Below, piece by piece: positions 1 to 13,430 of a stretch of DNA of 64,000 bases. The stretch's first letter is position 1, and each line of letters starts with the position of its first letter. A program made the position numbers and the translations under genes. Where the stretch lies: the NCBI GenBank assembly GCA_026413225.1, contig CM048553.1, forward strand, positions 138,330,690 through 138,394,689, in the 5' to 3' direction. Source of the stretch: Otis tarda (taxonomy: Eukaryota; Chordata; Aves; Otidiformes; Otididae). The notes beneath the pieces were generated by a model that made no database searches, was not told where the DNA came from, and worked only from the letters and a program-made list of their open reading frames with translations.

Positions 1-3000
1 ACTGCTTGGTAAAGTGGAAGCATGGTCGTTGGTTGCACAATGGCTGAAGGAGTCACCGAGGATGCAAGAAACCTCCTGTTAGAACCCCATAGTGCCTGAT
101 TTGGAGCATTGACCCCCATTTTTGTGGCTCTCGTATGAGGTTCCTGCACACTGGTTGAGGGAGCAAGCCTCTTGCTTTTCTTATTTGCCTTTACAGTGCA
201 ATGCAAAGCAAAAGACCTCCCACAGGAGACATTAGAGGTGACCTACCCTGGAGGAGAGCACACCCTGGCAGATGGGGGACTCTTGCAGGGCTTACGTTCT
301 TGTTCTAAAGCAGGCAGACTGATGATGAGAAAAAAGAGCAGAGCCCCATTCACCTACCAATTCAGTAAAACTGAGCATCACTCAGGTAGACCCTAACGTC
401 TTGAGTCATGTCCAGTGAGGAGGCAGGTCTGGGAATGAGCCCTAGATGAGGGTTTGCAGGAGTGATCAGCGTGGACTTACTGATCTCTACATTACACAGG
501 GGTGAGGCACACAACAGGTCGGTAAGGTGACCCTGGACTGTCACACTGGCAGACGTATTGGCAATTCCTTGGTGTTTATGGAAGTGTAGGCATCTGGGGA
601 TTTAGTTGCTTTTAAGGACCTCAGTTTTTCTTACTACTGAAGTTAAGTACTTCAAGTAGATGAGCAATGCCTGAAACTCTTTGCAGATTAGTCCTTAAAT
701 GGTTAGAAAAAAAATGTAATTTATTCAATATATTTATTCTATTCCATATAAAGTTCCCTATGGCCTGACTTAGAGGTTGTATTACTTCATCTTGAGGAAA
801 GATCACAGCCATAGGAGCAATATGAGGACAAAAATTCACTTTTTAATTTTTGTATCCATTATATGGGTTTGTTCATTAGTTCTGAATATCACATGGCCAA
901 AAAGGGCCTTATTCTCTCTCAAAAAAGCAAATATCCCCTCAAGGGCATTTAAGAATCTCTGTTTGAAGGTCTCTCATGCAAATGTGTAAAAGGATTTTTC
1001 AGTAAAATTTTTAAGAAAGCATATTTAATACTTTGTTTTCTTAAGTATTTATTTCAAGTACTTCAGATTCACTATGCTTGTAATACTAATGTCATACTTA
1101 AAATAAATCACAATGTGTACTTCCTGTGATCTTTTCAGAACACAATAAAACAGATTGTTTTTAATGGCTGTTCCAGCAATGAAAAATATCTGTGTTAGGT
1201 GGAAACAACAAATTGATGCTTTTTCAATTCCTTTTAATGGCATGAGGATCTTTGCAACATGCTGTGAAAAATATTCTCTTAATGATAGGCCTGTGGCACA
1301 ACTTAAGGAGTCATCAAGAAATAAATGCTCTGCTGTCTGGCTGGCAGCTTGGTGTCCCTTAATTGAAGTATTATAAGATTCTGTGCAGAGTAAAGCCTCC
1401 AGGGTTTTGTAGCTAAATGGCACGGACACCTCTGATGAGACATGCAGATGAAGATGTGTCAATACAATCTTCACCAATTTGCTGTAATAGCAGAGACTGA
1501 TTAATTTTATAACCGTGGGTGCTTCTATTAGCTAACCTAAGGAACGATTTAGACTTTATTAAGAGACTTATTTCTATCTTTTTCGAGAGACTTCTACAAC
1601 ATAGTTTATCTCCAAGTGCTAGACAGCAACACTTTTCCTAATAAGGATTCTAAATTTATTATGTAAGGAGGGATCATGAGCATGACTCAGTTACGTGTAG
1701 CTTAGTTGGAGTGAATCTTTGTGACTTGGCGAATCAACTGTACTTAGGTTGGTGTTTCTCAAAAAATAAAGTGGCTTGATAGCCTATGCAATTGAGATGG
1801 CAGCTCCTATATACATTTTTAATGTACGAAAAGGGAAATGGAAGCAACTACATCAAAAGTATGTGGTTCTATATTTTTATCTTTTTTTACTAGACTATAA
1901 AACTCTTTTAATATTTTATTATAATTGCTTATGGACATCCGACATGATTTGGTTACCCGTAATCAACACTTTATATTTTAGGCCTTTCTTCAGTAAAATA
2001 TGAATTAACACATGGACAACACATTTCATGATTGCTCTGCACAGGGCTGGCTGTGCAGTCACTCTGGGCTTTCTCCCAGGAATAAGGAACCCAAAATTAC
2101 TTTTGGACATCCTGGACACAGCAGTTAGGAAAATGGTATTTCTTGTCTGTTGGAAAAGCCGTGAACTGATCACTGCCATCAGTTTGCTTACCCGTTCAGC
2201 AAGAAGACTGGTGGTCATGTTTTTTCCATCATAGATGCCAGCATGCCTCCCACTGCAGAAACTGTATGTCCCGCATTGTACCCTCCTGCTGCCTCCTGAC
2301 ATGGGACTGCATCCTTATTGCCAAAGGAGAATGTTTTGCCACTGAGTGGAGACAAGCCTCCCTCCTTGTCAATACGAAAGTCTTACTTACCAAGAACACT
2401 GGAGACAGACTGACCTAGTCTCTTTATTTGTCTGTTTGTTTATTGTGCTTTTTTTTCCAACTAGCCAGCTCTTACGCAAACTAATAAAGAACATGCTGTT
2501 CACAAAAGCCAAGTCTATACATCACAAATTATAGCCATCCGCTTGGGTATGGAGTAAACCACTCCCAGACCACGGGTCAAAGTTTCGCTCACGCACAAAT
2601 TGCAAAAAAAAAAGCAGTTACTCTTCACTCATCATGGTCACAGGATCTGGACACAATATAATCCAGTCTTCTGCTTCTATATTTACAGTCTAATTCTGGG
2701 ATGGACACTTACTGCATCAACTCATCTGTTACAAGGTAGGAGAGGGTGGGAGCCTGTTTCTTTGGATAGGGGCTTTTTTCTCCCTTCCTTACTCCCTTAC
2801 TGGTTTTGTGCTTTGATTTTTTTTTTTTTTATGTGGGTGTGTGATTCACCATTTTTATATATTTCCTTCTCAATTGTGACTGATTTCGTAAACATACTTC
2901 AACATTTATTTGTTTCATGCAGTTTCTTCCCCTTGACCAGCTGTTGAAATTATGGAACAGTAATACAGAATTCCTCAGTAGCGAACAACAAATTTCACTT

Positions 3001-3489
3001 CTTATGCATATGTGCAACTCACTTTAATAGCAATATTCTCCAGAATCACAGTACATCAATACTTCATTCTTGCAGGCACCTGGAAGTTCAACATACAAAA
3101 TTTATGGGAATTCCTGCTTTTTTACTTGCCTGAGATCTTCTGAAGGTCAAATTATTTCTAATTTTGCCTCCTGTAGGCTCCACAAACATTTTTCTCATGC
3201 ATCTGGTGCTGTCCATGTGCCAGCGGTTGTCTGATCTAGCATGGCAGATCCAAATGCTTGTCACTGCAGATACATTCAAAGAAATCATTCTCCAAAGGTT
3301 TGTGGGAGCCAAAGGCAACTTGCTTGTGAAGAAGAGAAACAGCATCCCTTTGGAATTGAAGCAAACATTGGCGATCACTTTTTATCATACTTGCTTTACT
3401 TTTTTTCTCTTTCCTACATCTGTAGGCTTCATTTTTCCCCCTCTCCTAAGTAGACTCACTATCTTCCCCTCAGTTTCAGAGTTGCAGGT
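1..3489. other. Unique AT-rich non-coding sequence, no gene recognised
   Basis: No exon, RNA gene or known repeat is recognisable. The longest open frames are on the minus strand at 1049-1477 (142 codons) and 1919-2302 (127 codons). Neither resembles a protein family I know, and frames of this length arise by chance in 64 kb of AT-rich sequence read in six frames. A T14 tract lies at 2817-2830 and an A-run near 2602. The stretch from about 1100 to 1560 is free of simple repeats and looks like unique sequence that could be conserved, but this cannot be tested here. Confidence 0.6.
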
Positions 3490-3545
3490 CAGAACTGGAG
3501 CTGCTTTATGTGAAGCCCAGTGAAACTGGGCTGCTTTATGTCAAG
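3490..3545. repeat. Two-copy imperfect 30-bp tandem duplication with an internal hairpin
   Basis: The core CTGCTTTATGT followed by G or C and AAG occurs at 3501-3514 and again at 3531-3544, giving a period of 30 bases. The bases upstream of each core (GAACTGGAG versus GAAACTGGG) also correspond. Between the cores, AGCCCAGT (3514-3521) and ACTGGGCT (3525-3532) form a perfect 8-bp inverted repeat around a 3-base GAA loop. It is a small local duplication with no sign of function. Confidence 0.8.
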
Positions 3546-6500
3546 TGGGTACATGCCAGCTCTATCTAGACTGCTTCTCTCAGTATTTCAGGTTTGTTCT
3601 TCCTATAAAGATGCAGAATAGTGCTGCTGATTTCAGTTGCATTCTTGTTAAAGTGATTAAGAACCTGGTCCGATGGGAGCACAGAGACATGGTTGAGAAT
3701 TGTCTCTAAAAAGTGTATTTATATATGTGTGTCTCCGTGTGTTTGCATTTACACATTAATCACCAAGAAATATGCCTTTAAAAAGAATTATGTACAGCTA
3801 GATCACTTTCCAAATTAAAACACAGGGTATTACTTCAGCTTATACTTGTAATTCAAGCAGTGCCGCCAGCACCCTGCCATTTGCATCCTCGTGGAGAGAC
3901 AGGAAGGACAGCTAAGCTCAGATAGGCTCGTTGGCACCATATTACCCCCACCAATGAGGCTCCCTAACCCTTGGATCGGCGCTGCACCTAACACTGATTG
4001 AATCACTAAGCACTATTGATTTCAGCTTTCTAGAGAAGCCATTCATACAGCCTACAGTATATAAAAGAGCTTCTATTCTCCTTGAAAATGATTTAATATA
4101 AATAACTAAAATAAATGTCAGTGGGAAATCTGTGAACTTATTAAGAAGAGGTAGACCTCTTGATGTGTTGCACATAGACTGAATGTGTATGCGTATAGAT
4201 TTAAATAATGATACATGTATTTTCAGTCCAAGTCTGGCACTGCAGCAGAATGGACCTCAGAGTGAGTGCAAATATGCCTGACAAATTACATAATGTGCAT
4301 CTGCATAGGGAAACCCAGAGCCCAGGCGCACCTTGTCGATTAATCCTACCCCAGAGGGTCCTAAAGGTTGGAGAATGCACACTCATAAACATGAACTGCA
4401 TCCCCTGGTCACACAGGCAGTCCCCAGAGACTCATTTACATCCACCTTGGCGAGGTGTTTTTGTGTCTTCGAGGGTGACCAGAGCAGGGGAAGAAATTCT
4501 GCCTTACAGCCAGAAAGAACTGGGAACTGTCCTGCTTGTCAACTGCATGGACATGCTGCTTTCTTTGGCCATTTAATTTGGTTACAGATTCCTAACAAGC
4601 TAAGCAGGTTTCCAATGCACCCAGAAGGCTTTTTACCCTTCTGCTCCCTTATCGCTGAAGTGTCAGTGTAAGTGTGTTGGCGGGTGCCAGGAAGGAGGGA
4701 CCCCACGCCTTCCCCAGGTTCCATCCCTGCCCACCTTGGGAAGAGGACGGTGGTGGCCATGCAGCCCCTGCTTTGCAACCAGATGGGCTAGGAGGAAGCA
4801 AAGAGCTCCTACTTAGCGAAGACGCAGTGCACCACCTCGTATTTTTCCCAGCATCTCCCAGTCTTTAAATAGTCTTGTTTGTTTGTGTTTTCTGGAGGTG
4901 AAGCATGGAAAATACAATACAGTGCCAGATCCAGGCATTTCAACTTAACGCTGATTCACAGGCTGCAGAGGTGATCTCTCTATCACGTCTGATAGACTCT
5001 GCATCACGCAGATATTGAGGCATTAACAATATCTAAAACTCTACATATATGTGCATACACACACATAGTGTTCGTACAGGTTATACATCTATGCATTGCT
5101 TCAAGTTTTTGTACTAATATATTATAATAGTAAATTATAAAGTGAGCCCATTGCCCTATTAGCTTTTGAAAAATAAAAATGAAAAATATCTTCCCTAAAA
5201 ACGGACAAGATTTTTTATGTTACATGTTCTTAAGGCATGACTACCATCGAAAGAGCTATTTAATATGTTACATGGTTTAATAAAAATAACTTGTCTGGCA
5301 ATGTCTGAAAGCTTTTGCAGCTGCAGGGGTACTTCTTGGAAATAAATTTGTGTTTACACAGGTGCAGCCATATTTAACAAAATTTTTATATGCAATGCAA
5401 ACAGCTGCCTGTCTGTTTTCTTTGGCAGAGCTCTTTCCAACTGAAACAATTTGTATCAAACATATCTCTCTGTGATACCTATGTAAACAATAGGCAAAAT
5501 TCCTGTGAAAGGAAAAGGTTTTTGATAATGCGTCTTTTAGATAAACTGGAAAGCAGAAGCAGCCTGATTAGAAAAGCCTGGCCCTTTGTGAAATATTTTA
5601 CTTTTGAGAAGACCTCGGGAGTTCAGTGGGGAAGTATTAAGCACTCTGTAGGATAACTCACAGGGTTTTATCGAGTTACAGTCAAGCTGAAGGATCCCAT
5701 GATCAGCAGAAGATGCTTGGTAAATTGGATATTTTCTGTAACAACAGCACCATAGATTCTGAGGTACGCTGTATTATTCAACTTTTACCATATTTTTATA
5801 TAAAATGAAGACTTTGTCAAAATATTTAGCCTTAAGCCAATTATCATTTTTTGGCTATACTATACTATTTTGTTATATTTTTCCATTATATAAAATTCTA
5901 GTTCATTCAGAAAATGATACTTTACAAGAACCTTAGTAACCCCTAACTTTTCCAATTCTTTGCAAACATTGGTGCTTTTGAAAGGCTGCCCTATCACGAA
6001 CTTGCTTTCTTTCAGTCAAAATTTAGTAGATTAAATGAGAAGTCTGTGGATTTTAAATCACAGCCTGGAGTTTGGGTTTCATACATACCTTCCTTGGTCT
6101 TCCCCAAAACAGCGAAAAGGAAAGAAAGATTTCTCCACTTAATTCATCTTGATGTTCACAGTTCCTTCCACTATTTTTTCATGTACAAAGCTTTTCACTG
6201 TTTCATTTGCAATGAAAAACGTTACCATTAATATTTACTTCTATTGATTCAAATTGTCTTAGAAGATTAGTGTACACATACACAAAATACAGGCCTAACA
6301 TTAAATATCAGTTGAATTATTTTAGCATTGATGAGGAAAAATTTTCTATCCACAAAGGAAGAATGAACTCTCCAACAACATTTTCTCACAAATGTTTGTT
6401 TTTCTTTCTTCTATAACCATGCAGTATAGCTTGTGATGTATTTCATTAGTCCTTTTACTTCATCAGAGAGTGAAATGGAGAAGGTAACAATGCTTCTTGT

Positions 6501-9500
6501 GTCTAGAATGTCTTGCATACAACAGAAACTATGTATCTAGCTGAAGATTTTAATAAATTATATATTTGTATAACTCTACTGACTTCATCAGAGGATCCAG
6601 TGGGCTTTGTGCTGTGCTTGCATTCATGTGGAGCTGACACAGCTCTTGAGTGCTCAGAATGACAAAACTGTGCTCCGTTTGTCAGCATCACTGCAGCTCT
6701 GCAGAAAACCCTTCCACAAAATGCAGTTTTGTGTACCAGGGCTTGTCATTCCCTCCCCTAAGCAGTGTGCTGGAAGCATATTTTTAGTGAAGTGGATTGT
6801 TTGTTCTTTCCCTGTAGATTTACCCCTGCGTATAAATAGAATCGAATAAATTACTTTTTTCTTAAGCCTTTTCTGCATGTGACATATTCACCTATGTCCA
6901 CAAGATGTATTTACATATACATATTATATACCTATACAGAATGAGGCAGAACATTACCACTGGTTGGAATTATAGCCTCAGAAGAAGATTCTGTGATTGT
7001 ACATTTTCTGCACTTTCTGAATGTTCTGGCCTTCTGTTTGGACTTCAATCTGATGAGCTGGGAACCCAAAAGACATGTTAAAGAAAGCTGTGTTCCGCAT
7101 GTAAAGACTGCTTTATGTTTCTATGACTGCATTTGCTGCAAGAAGCAGTTAGAAAATGAAAATTCTTTGTGGGTATTTAGCTTTGCTTTCTCATCTAAAT
7201 TGCATTTAAAGCATTAACTATGGCGTGATTATTTGTTTCTAAATTTGAGACATGCTTCTATCATCAGGCATGCCTGCACATTCGGTAATTGTGTAAGGTT
7301 TGTGGTTTCGGTAGGGATAGATTTACTAAGTGAATGAGGACTCAGTATATCCCTTAAGCTCTTAAATTTTCAGACTGAAAGATTTTGCTCCAGTGCTTTT
7401 AGCTGAACTAGGCTAAATTAGGAACACTACTCACTGACAACCAAGGATTCAGAAAATCCAGTACGTATGTTTGCGATAGCAATCTTTTTCCTAATAAATG
7501 AACAATTAGATAAAAGAGGGTATTACTTTCAAGAGAAGTTAAAAACATTAATAAAAAAGAGTTGGAGAAAATTTCACCTTGATGGAGAAAATTTATTTAC
7601 ACATTCACTTGGGACCATGTACTCAAGAGCAATGATCTCACCAGATGTTACAACAGAAACAGACCTGAGCCTGGGGCAGCTAACCAGAAGTGTTGAAAAT
7701 GGCACTCCTTTATTTCAGAAAGTACTAACCAGTGGTTTGTAACACTGCTGGAGACTCTTTTAAGCAAGTTGCCTAGCTGACTGCTGTATAATGACACTTT
7801 TATAAACAGCCCATTCCAGTATCTCCATCAGATCCTAGCTTGCTTGCCACCAAAATTCCCTGTTGAAATGCACGGCCACCACCTCTCTGTTCAATCTCAG
7901 TAAAAAATATTTACAGAACATGTAATGGTACAAAATCTATGAAGACTTTGAGAACCTCTTAGGTACAAAGGTTCTTTATAGAAGAAATTTTTATTATTTG
8001 GGTAAGTAATCTCTTCATTTAAGTTACTTTAAATATACCCTATCTAAACCACTCATGTAAGACTCGTGTTCTTTCCTGTACAGATTGTTATTTTAATATG
8101 CTGTCTTTATGTGATATAGCCCAGGTTTGTGAAAGGATCCTAAAAGATGAACTGAAATGCTACAGAAGCCAAATGCTTAGTCTCAGATTTGACTATGAAG
8201 AAGTACAAAGAAGCTGAAGATGTACTTTAAAGGGATAGCCAAGTTCTTGTTTAAGTCATGTAAAATCTCTAAGAAAATAATGTGTTTGACATAGATATGT
8301 CTGATGAAGACTTACTACTGGGATCTTCCCTTTGAAAGGAACTCTAGGGCAACCACCATGAAAATAAAGAATAGGATTTGCAGTCAGTAATACTGACCAC
8401 AATTTTAGCAAGGCTTAGATAATATGCAGATACATTAAATCAGGCACTAATATTAAATACATTACACTAAAAGCTATCTAAAGCCCATCAGATAACTATG
8501 TTTAAGATTAATATGAACACAACTATGAAGCTTAACTGCATTCTTTGGTATAAACTGTATCTTGAGTTATGTCTCCAGAACAAAGACCCGTAATGCCCTA
8601 TAGTGGGCGATGGATGAGGGGGCCTTATTCATTCCTTTATTATTAGCTTATAAATCACCCTTCTTCTCTTTCATGCTTTCCTCGTACTTCCTCTCCTTGA
8701 AGGTCCAACATTAATTTAGGTTGTGCTGCTGTGTGAATGCCTTGAGAAACTTCATGTATGTCTATGCATTAGCACCTAGACCGAACATTCCTGATGGCCT
8801 GGGCTGTGGTCCTGGGACACACTTCCTTTACAGGTAGAAGGTTCATCCTGCTCCAGTTTGAGGCAGTCAGTAATAGTGCCATTCATTTACAAACACAAGC
8901 AATTGTTGTTACCCTGGGCACATAAACATGAAGTTAAGTCACTGGGAATTAATCCTCCCAAGATAACGTGGTGCAAATATATTATTGCATCATTCAAATT
9001 AATCAAATACACAGTAAAATTCTGTTGCTTGTGATAATGCTAGCTGAAATAAATTATCATACAGATATTTAGAAAGAAATAAAATGGGCCACGGACTATT
9101 TTCTAGCTTTTAAAGCAAGTGCACATCTCATACTCATATCATTAAGTTTAATTTGTATCTACTCCTGTTCCCCAAAAAGAAAACAAGTTGTCTCCTCCTA
9201 CATAATCTCTACCAGGAGCAGTCCTGTTTGATGTCCCTCAGCACACCTACATATTAGCTGCTGACTAGTGCCAAAAACGGGCTCAGGAGTGTGCTAACAA
9301 TAGGTAGTACCGACAGCCGTGGGCATAATTACACTGTGGTCATATTTTTGCCATGGCCACCCTGCTTATCTTCCCAGGACTGTGCTTCATTGGCTCAAAG
9401 GCATTTTGAAGGCAGTGGAATATTTTAATTCTGTTCAAGCTAAGGACTTAAATCCCAGAATTCCTCCTGCTTTATAGCGAAAGTCGTTAGGTCCCAGCAG

Positions 9501-12500
9501 ACTCCAAAGGAGTTTGATGATTTTCAGAAGAAAATATCATATCACAAAGTCAATTGAGAAGTAAGAAGAAATTAAATTTTATTATTAAAGTGTTTTTTAA
9601 AAGAATATTGACCAGGAAGATACTGGATTTTATGTTCCGTTCTTGACTGCCTCTCTAAAAGTAAGAGGCAAAAAGATTTACTGCCTTTTTATTAACCATC
9701 TCTGGATTTTTTTTTAAGATGAGAATTAATATATCTACATGGCAGCATCTCAAGTTGATATTGGTGATTAAACAATCTATATCCTAGGACTTGAATCTGA
9801 AGTCCTGCAAACAAAAACCTTTTGATAACAAGGGTAAACTCTGTTTGCTAAATAAAATGGCCTCATTGGTCAAGTGCTTCTTGGTTGTACAATGCTTTTG
9901 AGAAATCTGCCATCTTTGAACTCCAGGAGGTGTTCAAAGCTTTTCTCCAGAGCACAGTTTATTTGGCTTTATAATCAGCAGGTGCTGTAGTAAAAGCAAA
10001 CTTTTTAAGGGGCATTTGACCGTATTTTGTCCTTACTCTGGATGGAATTGCATAGTTAGATGGCAAACATAACTCTCTCAGTACTCCAGTCTGTTGACTT
10101 CAGACCACAAGCCTGTAACTGCAGTTACAAACCTCCGTTGCCATTGTCTTTTATTATATAACCCAAGTTATAACATTATTGTGTCCCTGGTCTGCCTGTG
10201 ATCACCATGCCACTTCATTGTTCTGGCCTTTTCTGTTTGAAACAGATGTTTAAAAACATTTGAATAAGATATTTTAGTTTGTAGACTTCTTGTCATCATC
10301 CTGCAAATTTACAACAGTCAGCAATGTAAACATGTACTTGACAAACTCCAGCAGCTTGTAGACTTCAGAGTTCATCCACTCATTTCAGTGAGGCAGATGT
10401 TTCATTTTAATACTCTTCATACTATAGATTAGGATTATGCTTTTTCTTTCTTTTTCTTTTTCTTTTTTTTTTGAAAAGGGAATAAACCTGACATGCTACT
10501 AATGTCATTTCACACAGCGGGCCAGATGGCGAAAAATGCAAAGGCTGCAACTCTGTTTATGTATGGGGAAAAAAGGAATTTTGTTCCTGAAAGACTTTCA
10601 GCTCAATCATTTGTTACTTTAAACTAAACACTAGATGATGAATAAAGTAGGACTATCTGAACTTCAAAAAGGTCCTTGAGATTAAGTGCTTAACAATGTA
10701 ATGCATCTGGAGGAAGAGTATTACATTATTCCTGCTTGCTGCATTGGAAAGATGCTGGGAACATTTTCACTGTAGTGGCTGCCTAATAGCAGGGTGCTCC
10801 AAGACAACATCTGACAGTCCCTTGGAAACTTCTGGAGATATAAATCATATTTCCATCACTTTTTTATTATTATTAGCGAAAGACAGTACTTGAGCAGAGG
10901 ATTGGCAGACTGTCTGTGCTTAAATAGTTTGTTTTATCTGTCATTTCAAAGCAATAGAATGGTATATTCACCAAAAGCTGTGTAAAATGTTTGCAAAGGA
11001 ATTCAGCATTATTCCAGGTAACTTCAATTTAGACTCTGAAACTTAGAAAGGGGAATATTTTCACCTCTTCTCCCCTCTCCAGCAGGTTTATATTGATTTG
11101 CAGATTATCACAGAATTCGTCTAAAATTTCTGACTCTACATGATTTTGAGGGAAAGACAGTCCTCTCTAACTGAGCTTTGATTTGTCTATTTGTAAAGCA
11201 AATGTTCCAGAAGAGACTTTGATTTGGGGATCAAACTGTTTTGCTTTGGTTTTTTCCCCCAGTTCTGTAGTACAATTGTAGTACATCTTGGATGTTGTGG
11301 TCCAGTTGCCTCGTTCTGATGTGTGAGTGGGCAGGGTGGTATTTTCCACGAAGTACCGCTGCTCTTCAAGAACAGAAGTGATTTTCATGCATCACCGGAG
11401 ACTCCAGTTTGCCAGAGAAAGTCTACCCTCAGACGATGGTGGGAACAGAAGGGAAGCAAATCCCAGGTAGCAGTACAGCATCATATTCAACTCTAAATTT
11501 TTAAATTTATGGCAAAGTATCTCAGTTCTTGAGTTTCTACTTTTTTTTTTGTTAAAATAGTGATGTGTGGTGGTTCGTTTTGGTTTTTATTTTTTAAATG
11601 GGCATTTTGCTACTCCAGCTAGCTCCAGTAATTTCCAAATGAATGTGAGAGGTAAGTTTGGGCAGAGTAAGAGAAAATATTTTACTCCCTGTTTCATGAG
11701 GATTTTTTCATTAGTTTCTCTGTGATCATGTCATCATAGCCTCTGCACGACACCAGACTGTATCTGGAAGAAGAAACTCCTGTGTAGCTTTCCTCAAATG
11801 ACTTATGTCAGATTTGTAGAGGAAGGAATTAACTATGTAAAGAAGGGGAACAACCTTTTGAGATGAAAATTGTCTGGATGAACCCAAGAAAAACTCAAAT
11901 AGAAGAGCATTGACCATCCTACGACCTCACAAAATTGCTTCCTTCACTCTTGGCTGAACACAGTGATGATATATCACAGTATGCATGAGAATCTGCCCAG
12001 ATTTGTTAGTATATTAGGCACTAGTTAAGACTGAAAGGCAAAGATAAGATATGCACAGGCTGCATCTTTCCCTGAAACATTTACTGGTGCTGTCAGTACC
12101 ACATGAGTATTCTCCAGTATCAATATCAGCAGGAATAAAAAGGAAATACATAAAGACTCTTAAAATAAGTTCTCAGCAGTATTTTTCACAGTTCTACTGA
12201 GTACGAAGGTAGAAACAAAGGAAATTAGTATAAATGTTTGGTTAAGTCAGGTAAATAAATGCCTTAAAAATGAAACATCAGGTATGTGTCAACAAGATGA
12301 GATTTCAATTTAGGGTATTATCAAATAATAGAAACTGTGCCTATTGTGGATGTAGTCCTGAAGGTCATGATGTAACAACAAAGCACTGATATTACTTAAG
12401 GAAACATTGCTGTCCAGATATTCATATCTAAGAGATCTAAAGTAAAAATTAATTTTAATACTGCTTATATCTTTATGTCATTCAAAATACATCTTAAATG

Positions 12501-12766
12501 TTTTACTTATAATGCAGACTAGGAGTAGACAAGTACTAAAAGCTCTGACTGAACCTGTTCCAATGCCTGAACTGTTTGAATGAGTCTGAATCTAACCCTT
12601 CCCCATACACTTTCAGTTCTTGGCCAAATCCAAATTCGAAAAGGGACTTATAATTTCAGATGCAACTGAACTTTTCGTGTGAGCAACTGGCCTCACAAAT
12701 TTTCCAACATTCACAATGCTAGAAAAAAGTTTTGTCCTATTCCAGACCACCAAATCCTAATATTAT
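3546..12766. other. Unique AT-rich non-coding sequence with minor low-complexity tracts
   Basis: No gene or recognisable interspersed repeat over about 9 kb. Minor tracts are TATATATGTGTG near 3719-3760, a CATACACACACA run near 5053-5066, and a T-rich pyrimidine tract at 10440-10472. From 7743 to 11166 there is no open frame of 60 codons on either strand. The 73-codon minus-strand frame at 11167-11388 resembles nothing I know. The stretch 8980-9110 is rich in TAAT/ATTA cores and is a candidate conserved element only. Confidence 0.6.
10440..10472. repeat. T-rich pyrimidine tract (TTTTTC-type)
   Basis: A 33-base run made only of T and C on the plus strand, built from TTTTTC-like units and ending in T10. 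It is a simple low-complexity tract. It is not joined to any recognisable LINE or retrocopy, so it does not look like the poly(A) tail of a minus-strand insertion. Confidence 0.8.
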
Positions 12767-12847
12767 AGGATCATAGAATGGTTTGGGTTGGAAGGGACCT
12801 TTAAATGTCATTTAGTCCAACCCCCTTGCAGTGAGCAGGGACAATAT
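12767..12847 (-). mobile_element. CR1 LINE fragment, 3' terminal tip only (minus strand)
   Basis: Read on the plus strand, this begins with ATCATAGAATGGTTTGGGTT and continues GGAAGGGACC, then CCAACCCCC, then GCAGGGACA. This is the complement of the CR1 3' end (TGGACTAGATGACC...CCATTCTATGAT). The element lies on the minus strand with its 3' terminus at the low coordinate. Similarity ends soon after 12845, so only about 80 bases remain, a typical severe 5' truncation. CR1 is a non-LTR retrotransposon whose copies usually lack a poly(A) tail and target duplications. Confidence 0.93.
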
Positions 12848-13430
12848 AGGGTCTAACATTATTATAGCCTCCAGTCTACACCCAAACTCCAGTCTACAGA
12901 GAATAAGATTCATGTATGTGCTGTACTAAGTGTGGATACATTTTTTTTAAATGTCTGAAATATATTTTGGAATAAATATTCTGTCAATCTTCTTTTGGTC
13001 TTTTACATTAAGTCTACCAAAACTGAAATGAAGGTATTTTGATACACTCCCTTACAGAAACAATACTTTGCAGTGTGACTAGGAAGGTCTTACAAAACCT
13101 CTCTGAGTTACTTAATTAAAAGATGATGGGCAGAAGGGATAATAGGTTGTTTCTCAAATTTTAATGAATTTTATCATAATGATGATTACCAAATGTCTAT
13201 ATTTGCAAAAGAACAGCAGTTCATAAATATCAAATTTGTGCTATTATTAACATGCAGAATGTGCCAGTTTTTATCAATATAAGAATCTGGTAATAATCAC
13301 TAAAGCTATTCATTAAAATTAAGAAGTAACTAAATAAGGAATAGGAATGCCACTTATTTCTTAACATCCAAAGAATAGAAATATCTACCTATTATCCTTT
13401 TCAGGCATCTGACACTGTGACAATGGAATA
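12848..13430. other. Unique AT-rich non-coding sequence
   Basis: Apart from the small direct repeat at 12869-12898 I see nothing: no open frame of note, no recognisable repeat and no CpG cluster. The AT-rich composition contrasts with the GC-richer block that follows. Confidence 0.6.
12869..12898. repeat. Two-copy 18-bp-period direct repeat
   Basis: CTCCAGTCTACA occurs exactly at 12869-12880 and 12887-12898. It lies just past the broken end of the adjacent CR1 tip and is probably a small replication-slippage duplication. Confidence 0.75.

Noticed and set aside
6566-6605. TATAACTCTACTGACTTCAT as a further ancient-repeat copy
   Set aside because: The first block resembles the family but nothing after it does, so support is too thin.
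10522-10531. CCAGATGGCG as a CTCF-like core
   Set aside because: It matches only the central part of the CTCF consensus and the leading CCA is missing. Not enough without binding data.
11167-11388. Minus-strand 73-codon frame with several N-glycosylation-like NXT triplets, considered as an exon
   Set aside because: The motif is short and common. No splice sites or homologous protein were recognised, and a second frame overlaps it.
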